This document shows positions 9,951-20,649 of a stretch of 64,000 nucleotides of DNA, one piece after another. The DNA lies in assembly GCA_008638375.1 (NCBI GenBank), contig CM018036.1, positions 16,927,300 through 16,991,299 on the forward strand, given 5' to 3'. The notes below the pieces were generated by a model, which worked only from the letters and a program-made list of their open reading frames with translations, ran no database searches and was not told the origin of the DNA. The translations under genes were made by a program, and so were the position numbers. Positions within the stretch are counted from its first letter, which is position 1. Each line of letters starts with the position of its first letter. The stretch is from Nyssa sinensis. Taxonomy: Eukaryota > Streptophyta > Magnoliopsida > Cornales > Nyssaceae.

Positions 9951-11789
9951 ATGTCTTCAACACAGCAGATGCTTTTGAGAGGGCATAAGAGAAAGCAAGC
10001 AGAAGCAGTTTCTGAAGACGATCACTCACATACGGACGAAAACGCTGTGCCAGTACCTCCCTCCCCCTTCAAAAAGGTATGTAATGACGAAAACGCTGCA
10101 TCTTCACATTCGTTTTTAGGAATGTTGTGCTTTTCTGGATTGTTGTATGTACAGTGTAACATATTTTTGGATCGTTTTATATTTTCTTCGATAGCAGTAT
10201 TTTTTTCCATGATATTCAAGTGTTCAATTTTTATTTGTATTTTTATTTTTAATTTTTTATAAATAAACATCTACAATAATAAAATGGCAAAAGTTCGAAC
10301 AAACTCCTAAAAAAAAATGGTATCCAAAATGTCAAACAGATTATTTTTGTGAAGCCGTGAATCTTACAAAAGATAAGAATGGTGTGTCAAGCTGTCCATG
10401 AAAAAGTAAGAAATTACTAATGATAGAATAAAATAAATGCAATTCTTTTGGATTTTAGATTTTTTCTCTCATTTTCTATTTTTCTGAAAAATGATTGGTA
10501 CACTAGTCTAATTTATAGATGATGTGTCAATAGGTTTTTTGTAATTAATAAAAATGTATGATCTTGTTATTTAAATTTTTAAGAAAAACTATGATAAATG
10601 ATGTCCAGTAAACCAATTATAGGCTTGTCGATACCTTTAGACTACTATAGTTGAAATAATTGAAGGATGATGTGTCAATAGGTTTTTTGTATTTTTAATT
10701 TGTCCAAATTATAGTTGAAATAATATTCTAGTAAAAATAAATTTCTTAATTAAAATTGGATAAGGCATAGTAGTTTTCGTGGGATTAAAATCCATAATTA
10801 TATATAATTTTTATTAGATGGCAAGACCCATTGATGACCACGAAGATGCAGTCCCTTGGACACCAGTGGCGGAAGAATCCTTTATTAGGTTAATGGTCGA
10901 AGAAGTGCATCGGAATGCTTTATTGACCAATACATTTTCAAGGCGGGTGTTCCAAACATTTGATGATCAGCTCTTTCAAAAGTTTGGTAGGCAGTATACA
11001 GTGACAAAACTTAAAACAAAGTTTAATCGATTAAGAATGAAGTATAGAGTGTTCTCACAGCTTTTGGAACAGTCGGGTTTTGGTTGGGACCCTGATACCA
11101 ACACTGTCACTGCCCCAGAGGATGTTTGGCAACGATATATTAGGGTAATCTATTCCTAGCTACTGGTTTTGAGTTTATTCCCACCCTACATTATAGTTCT
11201 TTCTTCTTTAAAAATTTCACCTTTGTAGGCACACCCGAACGCGAAGCAGTTTCGAAGGAAAGGATGTGATCACTACAATCTGTTGGGTATTATTTTTAAT
11301 ACCACAACTGCCATCGGTTCACTTGCTAGGTCTTGTAGGCAGTTACCTCCTACATCTGATGAAGAGAGAGATCTAGAGGACGACTTCATGAGGGGTGGTG
11401 TCCATGTAAGTGGTAATACACCTTTACCAGATTCCCCAACTGATTACAATCTAACCCCAAGTAATCGAAAGCGAGGTTCAGATGGTGGTCCTCCTTCTAG
11501 ACATAAGAAAGGGAGCAAGTGCTCTAGTATGGAGAAAGCATTTGAAGCATGGACTGCATACTCGATTGCCCGAACAAAACAGATTGAAGAGGGAGGACAT
11601 CGTGACACTTCAAGCATAGAATCGGATCCCTATTGTATTGAGGCATGCATGGATGTACTGGATTCCCTGGTTGATGTTAACGATGAGCAGTACCACAAGG
11701 CATGTACCATGTTCTTGGAAGACAAATGGCGCACTATGTTCATCTGCATGCCCGGGGAGAGGAAGTTGAATTGGGTTTTGAAGCTCTAG
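9951..11789 (+). CDS. PIF/Harbinger ORF1: MYB/SANT-like DNA-binding protein, 3 exons
   Basis: Proposed exons are 9951-10076, 10818-11144 and 11229-11789, giving 337 residues with no internal stop. The donors are AAG/GTATGT and AGG/GTAATC. The acceptors are TTTTATTAG and TTTGTAG. The first exon is basic and rich in acidic residues (KRKQAEAVSEDD), with a possible nuclear signal. The second holds a MYB/SANT-like domain from about residue 55: PWTPVAEESFIRLMVEEV, FGRQYTVTKLKTKFNRLR, FGWDPDTNTVTAPEDVW. The third adds AHPNAKQFRRKG and a long C-terminal part with KKGSKCSSMEKAFEAW. In this superfamily ORF1 binds the element ends and works with the transposase. The first exon is the least certain; translation could also start at 10818. 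Confidence 0.75.
10518..10705. repeat. Direct repeat in the first ORF1 intron
   Basis: GATGATGTGTCAATAGG with the following TTTTTTGTA occurs near 10518 and again near 10666, about 148 bases apart. Shared ATAGTTGAAATAAT phrases lie close by. Confidence 0.6.
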
Positions 11790-13810
11790 GATGAGTGTTG
11801 ATGGTTTAGTTAGTTGTTTCTTTTGTTTAGTTATTGTTTTATCTTAAACAATATTACCCTACTCTGGATGACTGTACTAATATGCTACTGTTTTTTTCTT
11901 TTTCTATTTTTTTTTCCTGTGCGTGGCTACTAAATATCTACTTGGAGACTCTACTGTATGCATATTTATTTATGCACATGGTTGTTTTGATTGTGTCTAT
12001 TTATTTCATTGCTATTTTTTTTTTTTTTTGTACATTTCATTCCTTGAGCTTAGGACTGGCATTTGTTCTGTTAGGATTTTTCACAACAAAATGCATGCAC
12101 AATGTTGAGTGCCCATGCAGTTATTGGTAATACCTCTTTCTGCACTGGCAGGACTGTGTGGAAGTGTCATAGATTCTCTGTTGGGAGCAACACTGCAATA
12201 CAGTGGATTTTGCAGTGTTCATAATAAGGTGAGTTCCACATCTTTCTAAAAGAATTTGGCAGTTTGGGTTCCTGAGAGCCTTATGCATGTGTACACTAGC
12301 ATCATGAAATGGATTCGTTTCACTTTTAACAATTTTTTGAGTGCCCATGTTCTTCAATATTCTCTTCTATGAGTAGAACTTTTTGGTTTTGGTGTTTTGA
12401 AATCATCTTGATCAATATAATTACCTTCTGGCATTATTGGCAGTTATTTGATGCTCACTGGACACTTGCTGACTTGCCACATCTGCTTGAGTTCATTTTT
12501 TCTTTTCATGTGTCAAAATGTCATTGCCACAGTTTCTTAGTTTCACCTTCAGCTGACCTCTAAAAGCTTGTTCTTATGGTGTATATAAAGATATTTTAAC
12601 GTTATACTTATTTGAATCAAGCATACTTCTCTTTTTGTCAGCAAGAAGTTCACTGTGTGTTACATTATAGCTGATTCTTCTTTGGGTGGCAAACAATGTA
12701 GAGATTGCTCACTGCAATAGTATTGTACTTATTTTTTTATCTGAAAATTTTCAGGACTTTTTGCTGCTTGATACATTGTAAGCAGTGCCTTCATTTACAA
12801 TACTTGTGATGGTGTTTTTATTTATAAATTTATTTACTAATTTTCTCTCTTTTAAAAAAACGTGTCTACCATTAGCTTTATATGGTATTCTTTTGCCTAT
12901 TTTTGGTTCCATATCCTTAAATGACCAAACTCCTAATTACTTGGATTTATTAATAGGTTTGATGTCAAAGGCACATCATTGATGCACTTTGAAAATTTGG
13001 TTAGTTTCTGTGTGCATTAGGATATAGTATCGGTGGCAATTGTTTGATTTTTTTGAAATATTGTCATTGTATTTATTTCCTCATAACAGGCTACTTTCCT
13101 GATTGAGTGAAGAAATGCATTTTTCCCCTATTCAGGTGTTATTGTGAAACAATCCCCCCCCCCCCCCCCCAAAAAAAAATTCCATTCTTATTATTTTGTA
13201 TCTATTCATTCCACTCCTTGATATTCTTGCTAGCATCATTAATCCTTAAACGTAGTAGGAATAAGAATTTTGTAAAGATTGTTAATAATCCTCCCATTTT
13301 AATGACTGTCTTTTTCTTTCTCTAATTTTATAATGTGTTTTATATAATCCTATGTTCATATTGATTGTTGAATCATTTTCATGTCCATTATATTGGTTGC
13401 CCGGTTCTTGTGGTTTACTGGTTTATATTGTGTAGGACTGTTGTAGCTTTCTTTCATTGTAAATTCTCCCTTATGTTTAATTTCTGTCATGGGAATAGGA
13501 TTGTTGTTCCACTTATGTTCTTATTTTTTTATTATAATGTCATAGCCTTTTATATTTTAAAACTAACTGTTCAATTATCGTTGTGTGTGTTTTATAGGTT
13601 GTTCAATTATATTATTTATCTTCCGTTGCATCTTGGCGTAATTTCTGCACTACACTTTCAACCCAGTAACACATTTTATCCGTCCATTTCTCTTGGTCAG
13701 GTTTTTGTCTTTCTATTTGCAACCTTATAATTCAAATTCTTTAAAAATATTGCATTACCATTTTTATGAACACGAAGTTGTTATAACTTATTTTACTGCA
13801 TTGCAGTACA
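11790..13810. other. Two-kilobase gene-free stretch between ORF1 and the transposase
   Basis: T-rich sequence with many stops. It holds a poly-C/poly-A tract at about 13154-13178. An acceptor-like TGCATTGCAG at 13797-13806 lies just before the transposase ATG, so part of this stretch may be a 5' UTR intron. No protein domain was seen. Confidence 0.5.
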
Positions 13811-15171
13811 ATGTCAACTGATGATACTAGGGATTCTGAAATTGACGACTCTGATGAGTTCATAGATAATGTTATGTTGACTGAACTATATAAACATATG
13901 TCTAATAATATTGAAAGGCAAGCATGTAGAACATCTGTTTTAACAGGATATGCCTATGTCCAAGAGTTATTAACGGGGCATCCAACTAGAATGTATGATA
14001 TGCTTCGCATGGATGCGGCAACATTTATGGCCCTTTGTAACACATTGAGGGATGGATTCCTTGATATTAGTTCACATCGACAAGTCTCAGTTGAGGAATC
14101 TGTTGCAATTTTTTTACTAACTGTAGGACATAGTAGTAGACAACGGGTGGTAGCCGAAAGATTTCAACACTCGTTAGAAACAATCAACCGTCACATTAAA
14201 GAGGTGATGCGGGCTGTTGCAAAATTAGGAATGTTTCTAATTCGTCCAAAGCTACCATACACAACTGCACCAGAAATTTTGAGCAACCCTAAATTTAACC
14301 CTTATTTTGTGGTATGCGTTCTTCCTTCAATTTTTAAATTTAAACAAAAAATTCATAATTGAAGATATTTCTTAAGTCGACATTTGTTTCGTAGGACTGT
14401 ATTGGTGCCATAGATGGGACATATGTGGCTGCATGGGCACCAGCTTCTAAACAAACATCTTTTCGCGGCCGTAAAACAACAATAACACAAAATGTGTTGG
14501 CTGTATGTTCATTTGATATGTTGTTCACATTTGTATACACGGGTTGGGAGGGAAGTGCTAATGACTCCCGTGTTTTTATAAATGCAATCACAAATCGCGA
14601 ATTGCAATTTCCAATGCCACCAACTGGTAAGAAAAACATTACATATCCTATATTATATTATCTGTTTGGGACATGCTTGCTTATGTAGTTCAATTTTAAT
14701 GTTAATTTAGGAAAATATTATTTGGTAGATGCTGGGTACACGAATGTGACAGGATTCTTATCACCTTATCGTGGTGAGAGATACCATGTAAGAGAGTTTC
14801 AAGGCAGGTCTCGTGCACCTACTAGGCGAAGGGAATTATTTAACATGAGGCATTCGTCCTTGCGAAATGTGATAGAGAGGTGTTTTGGTGTATTAAAAGC
14901 GAGGTTCCCGCTGCTTAAACACATGCCCAACTACAAAATTGCTCGCCAAGGGCCATTAGTGTCGGCTTGTTGTACGGTGCATAATTTTGTCCGTATGCAT
15001 TCAAGTGAGGATACAATATTTAATGAATTTGTAAACAATGACATGGATGTAGACGATGGTGCCCCACACCCTGATATAGATATGTCCCAAGAACAAGTTA
15101 ACCAAATGGCGCATTTACGCGATCACATAGCTGACCAAATGTGGTTGGACCATGCGGGACACAGACAATGA
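13811..15171 (+). CDS. PIF/Harbinger (HARBI1-like) DDE transposase, 3 exons, intact frame
   Basis: Exons 13811-14311, 14395-14626 and 14711-15171 join to 1,194 nt, giving 397 residues with no stop or frameshift. Introns of 83 and 84 bp have GT/AG ends, and the second splits a glycine codon. The catalytic fold (DDE_Tnp_4 family) is clear: IGAIDGTYV with Asp174, GSANDSRVF with Asp224, LVDAGYTN, and NVIERCFGVLKARFPLL with Glu300. The N-terminal part has the helix-turn-helix-like segment SVEESVAIFLLTVGH and QRVVAERFQHSLETI. The length is normal for plant PIF transposases. The enzyme should cut at the terminal repeats and insert at 3-bp targets. The open frame and complete triad suggest a recent or still active copy; expression is unknown. 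Confidence 0.9.
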
Positions 15172-15436
15172 CATGTATGTTTGTTATTGGCGTAATAGAA
15201 GTTTATTTGATCTTGGACACCATATTACTTATACTATTTTCTAGTTGTGTATATCATCAATCCATTAATTTATGGATAGCTGTGTTGACGTGTTTTTTTC
15301 TCATTTGCTATTGCCTATGATGTAGAATATATTTTTACCTATTTCTAACAATAGGTAATGTGTTTGTATTTTTTAGTGAATTTGATCATGAATTTTATGT
15401 GTTTGTTAATCTTGTATTTCTCACAATACATATTGC

Positions 15437-15745
15437 ATGCGTGAAGAAGAGATGGAAACACCACGTTGCCAATGTGGTGCTGGAGTAATGCGAGTTTTTA
15501 CAGCGCGTACCACGAGAAATGATGGCAGGTTATTTTATCGTTGTCCATTGGGGAGCCATCATCCTAGATCCTTCATATGGGTAGATGAATATCAGAGGCA
15601 AATTGTGAGGAATATAATGAATCATTCAAATCAGACTGTAACATCACCATCACCACGTTGGGGGGTGGTTTGTGCATGTTGCATTTGCAACATGATACTA
15701 GGATTTATTGTAATCTTTTTAATTTTGTGTATTATTATAAGCTAG
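15437..15745 (+). CDS. Small GRF-type zinc-finger protein with C-terminal membrane helix
   Basis: This 102-residue frame lies 265 bases after the transposase and inside the right terminal repeat. Residues 11-51 fit a GRF zinc finger (zf-GRF): CQCGAGVMRVF, then GRLFYRCPLGSHHP, then SFIWVDE. The ligands are Cys11, Cys13 and Cys36, with a histidine where the fourth cysteine is usual. Residues 76-101 are a strongly hydrophobic helix (GVVCACCICNMILGFIVIFL and onward) with several cysteines, so the product is probably tail-anchored. GRF fingers bind single-stranded DNA or RNA in known proteins such as NEIL3 and TOP3A, and small GRF proteins with a terminal helix are common in plant gene sets. A role in transposition is inference only. 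A second start at Met6 (15452) is possible. Confidence 0.6.
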   Translation: MREEEMETPRCQCGAGVMRVFTARTTRNDGRLFYRCPLGSHHPRSFIWVDEYQRQIVRNIMNHSNQTVTSPSPRWGVVCACCICNMILGFIVIFLILCIIIS

Positions 15746-16414
15746 AAATTGGACAGAGGTACACAAAAATTCAACTTTTTGGTGTGTGTGTGTGTGAGTG
15801 TGTGTATATAGTGCGGTTTATATCTAATTGGTGCTCTTATTCCATATGTTGTTTAATGTACGAAAATGAGTTGAAACTTCATATTTTATTATTGCGCTGT
15901 AAAGGAATCTGGACTTGTTATAAATTTCACGACGAAATTATTATTAATAATTTAGATTATAAAAATTAAATTATATCCAAATGCATTTTCATTATTTTGT
16001 ATTTTAAAAAATATGAAATCAAATTTTAACATAAATTTAAATTCAAATATTTATACGTCTCTGATTTTTGTGCTTGCCAGTAAGAATGTAGGGGCCAAGG
16101 CGATTATTGTTTAAAGGCCTGTTTGGACAATTAAACCATGTTTGTTGTGACATTCCATTATAAAAATCTCTTCACATTTTCAACGGTGTCATTACTCATT
16201 AGTTAGAAAGTACGAGGCCTTGACTATGTGTTTTTAGTGTGTGCATGTACGTGTTTTCATATATGAATCAAAATTTATTTTTTATTCTTAGAAATATTAA
16301 AAAATTATTACTTTGATAGAGACGTGTTTGGTAGAAAAATTGTTTCCCATTTCATTTTTTAAAGTAATTTTTATATTTTTAAATTAAAAAATGAAAACGT
16401 CTTGGAAAATAATC
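15746..16414. other. Non-coding right part of the PIF/Harbinger element
   Basis: AT-rich, with a TG microsatellite near 15782-15806. GGCCTGTTTGG at about 16115 resembles a second PIF-type terminus in plus orientation. Confidence 0.4.
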
Positions 16415-16550
16415 CAAACGTATTTTTACAGTTTTGTTCTCAGAAATTTAATTTGGATATTCTTACATCCAAACGCATTTTCACAGTTTTTAACTCAAAA
16501 ACTGAATTCTGATTAACATAACCAAACGCATTTTCGCAGTTTTTAAAAAC
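16415..16550. repeat. Subterminal repeats near the right end of the PIF/Harbinger element
   Basis: The motif CCAAACGCATTTTCACAGTT, or a close variant, recurs at about 16417, 16470 and 16523, spaced 53 bases apart. The terminal CAATCCAAACGCAGCC is a shortened form. Such clusters could be ORF1 or transposase binding sites. Confidence 0.6.
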
Positions 16551-16737
16551 TCAATTACAAAATTCTGAAACACAATTCAAAAACATTTTTCAAAAAATCA
16601 TATCTGAATCACAATCCAAACGCAGCCTATATTTTCTTAATCTGTTTAACTTACGACGAAGCTCTAAATAAAATCAATTATGAGTTGAAGCATATATATG
16701 TGTGTGTGTGTGTATATATATATATATACATATATAC

Positions 16738-17535
16738 CCCACTGACTCGGTCAGTCCCCTCATGGTATTAGAGCCATCAGTAGGATCCCTTCTGTTGAGA
16801 TAAACTACGTTCATCTTGAACTCTGTAGTGATCAGCAGTATGGTGAATATGGCAATGAATGATCCCATTCATTCAATGAATGTCACCATCTGAATGGATC
16901 ATTGAAAATGAGAACCATCCCATACCCAGACATACGGAAACCAACGTTGACTTTATTCAACAATTCCAAGATGGCAGGGTTAGGATTAGTTTCGATGAAC
17001 GAAGGTTTAGAATAACAAACCCTAGTTCCACTTTTAGTCATACTAGATCTGAACTCTCAACACCTAGATCTGAAAAGTTAATCCCCAGGCAACGACGAGA
17101 TCTACACTTAGATCTTCAAGGTTTAAAGTTAGATTCTTAAGTTAACACTCCTTGTTACACATCCCAGTCTCACATCCCAGATGAGGAATCATCGGTAACA
17201 TCTCCTAGTCCCACAGACTTTGTAACTCAGGAAGTTCACCATGAACTCAATACACTAAGTAAAGAGTTCAACATCGACATGGCTACCCGAAATTGAACCA
17301 ATCAATAACGTCACTGTTCTTCAGGATCCCTTTTCTCCTATCGGCCAACCAGATCACATAGGATTTTTGGAAGCAATCACCAAGATTGATTTTCAAAAAT
17401 GGCGTTGCCCCAGTTAAAGTCATCATTTGTGATGAATTTGAGTTAGACATTATTGCCCTCATTGATTCAGGTGCAGACCTAAACTGCATCCAGGAAGGAA
17501 TCATCCTCACCAAATATTTTGAGAAAACCCGTGAT
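16738..17535 (+). mobile_element. Reverse-transcribing element relic, probably an endogenous pararetrovirus fragment
   Basis: TGGTATTAGAGCC at 16763-16775 is one base off the initiator-methionine tRNA primer site used by plant pararetroviruses and many copia elements. A 259-nt open frame at 16880-17140 shows no known domain. Near 17440-17520 lies a retropepsin-like piece, ALIDSGADLNCIQEG, with the D-S-G active site. Only about 700 bases separate the primer site from the protease, so the middle is deleted, and frame changes and stops are present. The fragment is bounded by TA repeats on both sides (about 16700-16735 and 17537-17550). Endogenous caulimovirids of the florendovirus group are known to sit in TA repeats. 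A decayed retrotransposon remains an alternative. Confidence 0.5.
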
Positions 17536-17550
17536 ATATATATATATATC

Positions 17551-18700
17551 CCATTTAGACATATCTTGTTAATTATGTTTATAAATTTTTCTTAATTGGA
17601 GTCAAAGTTTATAAATGAAAAAAATTACGGGATGAGTAAGTACAAGAAACACAACTTTTTTTTTTTTTTTAATTCAAAAGGATATTATGAGTTTTTATTT
17701 TAATTGAACATATGTATTTTTATGAATAACCAAATGTTATTAAAAAGTTTGCACTTAAAATCATATACATGTGAGAAACACTTTTTAGTTGATGAAAGCT
17801 AAATATGAAAAAACTCAATAATTATAGCACCAAAAAAAAAAAAAAAAACTCAATAACTAATTTTAATAGTTAATATATTTTCTATCTTTCATATTTATTA
17901 ATTAAGAAGATTGACCATATATTCTTTCCCCGGTAGGTAACAAAAGCATTTTTATATTCAGACTTAATTTTAGTGTTATTTTGTATAAAGTGTGACTTCA
18001 CTTGTACTAAAATTTGTATTTCTTTTAATGGATCAGTCAACTTATGTGCGTCAAATTAAGTTTTTTTATCTGTGAAAACAATGAACAGCACCAATGATCG
18101 GCGAAGAAGGAATTTGAACTTGAGACGTTTAAATTTTATCTTTAATGTCTTTATCATTCGATTACAGTTCCGGATGATACTAAAACTTGTGTTCCCAATC
18201 TTGATAATATGAACATTTTAACATTTTATTAAACAATGACCCCGAAAGGAATTTTAATGATAATAGAAATTTATATTTTAATCCTCCCTTTACTCTTACC
18301 TTTTATTTTAACCTAGTGGTAACTTTGATTACTACATAGTGGAAATCATTTGAACCTCCCAATGGTAACATTGGTGTTAATTAAAAGGAATATAAATATG
18401 TTTTTTGTGATATAAATACTTGATGTCATTTTTTAGGAACATAAAGATTTAAATATTTCAAAAATGGTAGATATTAGAAATTGATGTCAAAGACTCCAAA
18501 TTGATTATTGATTATCATAAATATTAGATATATTCATGAAATTTCAACACTTTTATTATATTTAATTTCTTTTGTTTTTCAGGTAACAGAGAAAGCTCCT
18601 AGTCACTGATCAAGATCATAGAATGTTTGTGTATCTTTTGAGAGCCAATCTAAAAAAGACCCAGACATCCCAAAAGCATCATGCTTTTATATCTTTATAC

Positions 18701-18733
<33 letters not shown>

Positions 18734-18744
18734 CGCTCGCGCGC

Positions 18745-18791
<47 letters not shown>

Positions 18792-19051
18792 GAGAAATAA
18801 GCTTTTTTTTTGGACTAAGAAAAGAAAATATTTAAATAGTACCATTTCGTAAAACTGTTAAATGTCCGAACTATTAATTCTAACTAATAAATAATTCGTG
18901 AGAGATATAACAATGAAAATCGAATTTAGGAATTGGAAGGACAATCTTTTTTACAAGCGAAAATAAAAAATTATAAACATGGGTTATGAGGATTATAAAA
19001 TGTTTATTAACCTTTGCTGTAAGGAATTAAATAACAAAGCTTGGGTTGTAC
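17551..19051. other. LAR pseudogene intron with compound microsatellite
   Basis: AT-rich, no gene seen. A compound TA/TG/CG/GA microsatellite runs from about 18698 to 18789. Confidence 0.5.
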
Positions 19052-19986
19052 CATTGATCGTGCAATCACCGTAGATATGAAAGCAATCCAACGGAGGAAG
19101 GACACCCGTGGGATGTGTGTAGTCGTGGTAGGCCAAGAAGCGATGGAGTTGCAACAAATGTAGGAGTAGGGGATTCTGGCCGCCTCGATCCACCGTCTCA
19201 CTTTGCGCTTTTCATTATACATGGTGAGCCCGGACTCCACCGGATCAGCTCTGTCTAGGGATGCAAAAAGGCCCACGGGCCTCAGGCTGGATAGAGAGGC
19301 GGGCTGGGCTCGGTCTGGGCCATTGCAGGCTTTTGTTAAATTAGTGGGTCAGGCTAGACCAAACCTAAAGAATAAGGCCCTAAGTCTTATTTTTTAATAT
19401 GGACTTAGCAAACTTGAGGGTTAAAATTTAGTTTTTTTATTATAAAATTATAATTAAGTCATTAATAATTATATCAATAAATAATTCACAAATAAAATGT
19501 TAATGTATAATAGATTAAAAAATTATTTAAATTAGAATTGATGAATGAGTTTTTTTTTTTTTTTGTATAATTGACAAATGATTTAATAGTTTGAATGGAA
19601 AGCATTAAGACAAGTATTTGATATATAGGAGGAGCAAATATTCTTTAATATTTGCATTTATGATAATTGTGTGAAGTTTGAATTGAGAGATAAATAATAA
19701 AAATGTGAAGTGAAAGGTAAGAAAATTAAAAATATTTTGATTTATCAAGTTGGAAGTAAATTAAATAATAATAAATAATGATAATCATTTCAATTGAAAA
19801 TTAGTGAATAATTATTTTATGCTTTAAATGGTCGAGTTTAAAAATTTTAAGTGTTCGAGTTTGTGTAGAGCAGATCTCAACTCAAAAAATCAAACCCGAA
19901 TTCAAAATATAAAATTAGGACTGGCTGGGCAAGCCTTGAGGCCATTTTTATACCCCCTAGCTCTATCTATGTTGTCACCAAAACCT
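19052..19986 (-). pseudogene. LAR: Leucoanthocyanidin reductase exon with ICCN motif, split by a hAT-like element
   Basis: On the minus strand the exon begins near 19986 after an intron end TTTGTAG and reads FGDNIDRA. It is interrupted by the insertion 19256-19959. It then continues DPVESGLTMYNEKRKVRRW, IPYSYICCNSIASWP, HPTGVLPPLDCFHIYGD, ending at a GGTAC donor at about 19051. The ICCN motif and the run RADPVEPGLTMYNEKR are diagnostic of LAR within the isoflavone-reductase-like family. The catalytic lysine region upstream and exons 1-2 are not visible. They would lie beyond the Tat retrotransposon that starts at 20036, if they survive. A frame change is present near YICCNSIASWP/HTHP. Confidence 0.8.
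19256..19959. mobile_element. hAT-like non-autonomous element in a LAR exon
   Basis: The ends are TAGGGATGCAAAAAGGCC and the reverse complement of GGCCATTTTTATACCCCCTA, a short terminal inverted repeat. The flanks GCTCTGTC (19248-19255) and GCTCTATC (19960-19967) match in 7 of 8 bases, an 8-bp target duplication typical of hAT elements. The 704-bp interior is AT-rich with no transposase. It separates RA from DP in the LAR reading frame. Confidence 0.75.
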
Positions 19987-20035
19987 CTACAAATAGCCAT
20001 ACATACTTACATCATTTCCTAATAACCAATATATA

Positions 20036-20585
20036 TGATGCTGCACTTTTTGGCCAATGTAGATTCCAAGCTAGGATCCTTGAAGAACACTCAAAGAAGA
20101 AGATTAGAGGACCACTGAATTGGCTCCGATGCTTAAGTTAAAAACTGAATTGAAAGACTGTAATGAAAGCCAAATAATGAGCATGAAAATAAAGCGTACC
20201 TTTAGGGTTTAATTTATAGGTGGTGGCTTTCCTAAGTTGATTTGGATTTGGAGCCATGAAAGTAGGGATTTGATCACCGGAGTAAGGTAGTTACCTTGTT
20301 GGATATTGTATCAATAGAGATAACCATGTGTGGCAATTTCCTTGTAGAAGACTGTTTCCTTATTCTCTGCTTGGCAGATATTAAGGCGGTGATGAGCTCT
20401 GCACTAAGGAGAGTGCTCTAAAGGTCGGCACTCAGACCCGTAAGTTCTGTAAGAATGTAGATATGCTCTAGAGGTCTGTGCTCGGACCTATAAGTTCTAT
20501 ATGTATGCTCTGAATGGCTGAACACGGGCTGGTTTGTAGTCATACGTGTCAAGTGAGGATTGGCCTGTCATTTTGTGGTATATCA
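20036..20585 (-). repeat. 3' LTR of the Tat element
   Basis: Begins TGATGCTGCAC and ends GTGGTATATCA on the plus strand; matches 29817-30381 along its length. Confidence 0.9.
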
Positions 20586-20599
20586 GTTACTCCCTCCCC
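20586..20599 (-). promoter_or_regulatory. Polypurine tract of the Tat element
   Basis: On the minus strand GGGGAGGGAGTAAC abuts the 3' LTR, the expected place for plus-strand priming. Confidence 0.75.
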
Positions 20600-20643
20600 A
20601 AGCCTTAGTTTGAGCTTATGGCGTAACGAAGGTTCCGAAAAGT

Positions 20644-20649
20644 CACGTG
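20644..20649. promoter_or_regulatory. G-box upstream of the antisense gene
   Basis: CACGTG lies about 135 bases before the TATA box of the antisense gene. Confidence 0.4.

Larger units (their letters stand above)
9192..16627 (+). mobile_element. PIF/Harbinger DNA transposon, possibly autonomous, with three genes
   Basis: The left end, GGCCCTATTTGGTTTGTAAC (9192 onward), pairs imperfectly over about 33 bases with the reverse complement of the right end (16595-16627). Both carry TTTGG near the tip and ATGATTT near position 30. TAT flanks both sides (9189-9191 and 16628-16630), a 3-bp duplication as expected for this superfamily. Inside, all on the plus strand, are a MYB/SANT gene (9951-11789), a DDE transposase (13811-15171) and a GRF zinc-finger gene (15437-15745). 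A second TIR-like start, GGCCTGTTTGG near 16115, could mean a small MITE is nested at the right end, so the right boundary is less sure than the left. The element sits inside an intron of the LAR pseudogene. Confidence 0.7.
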
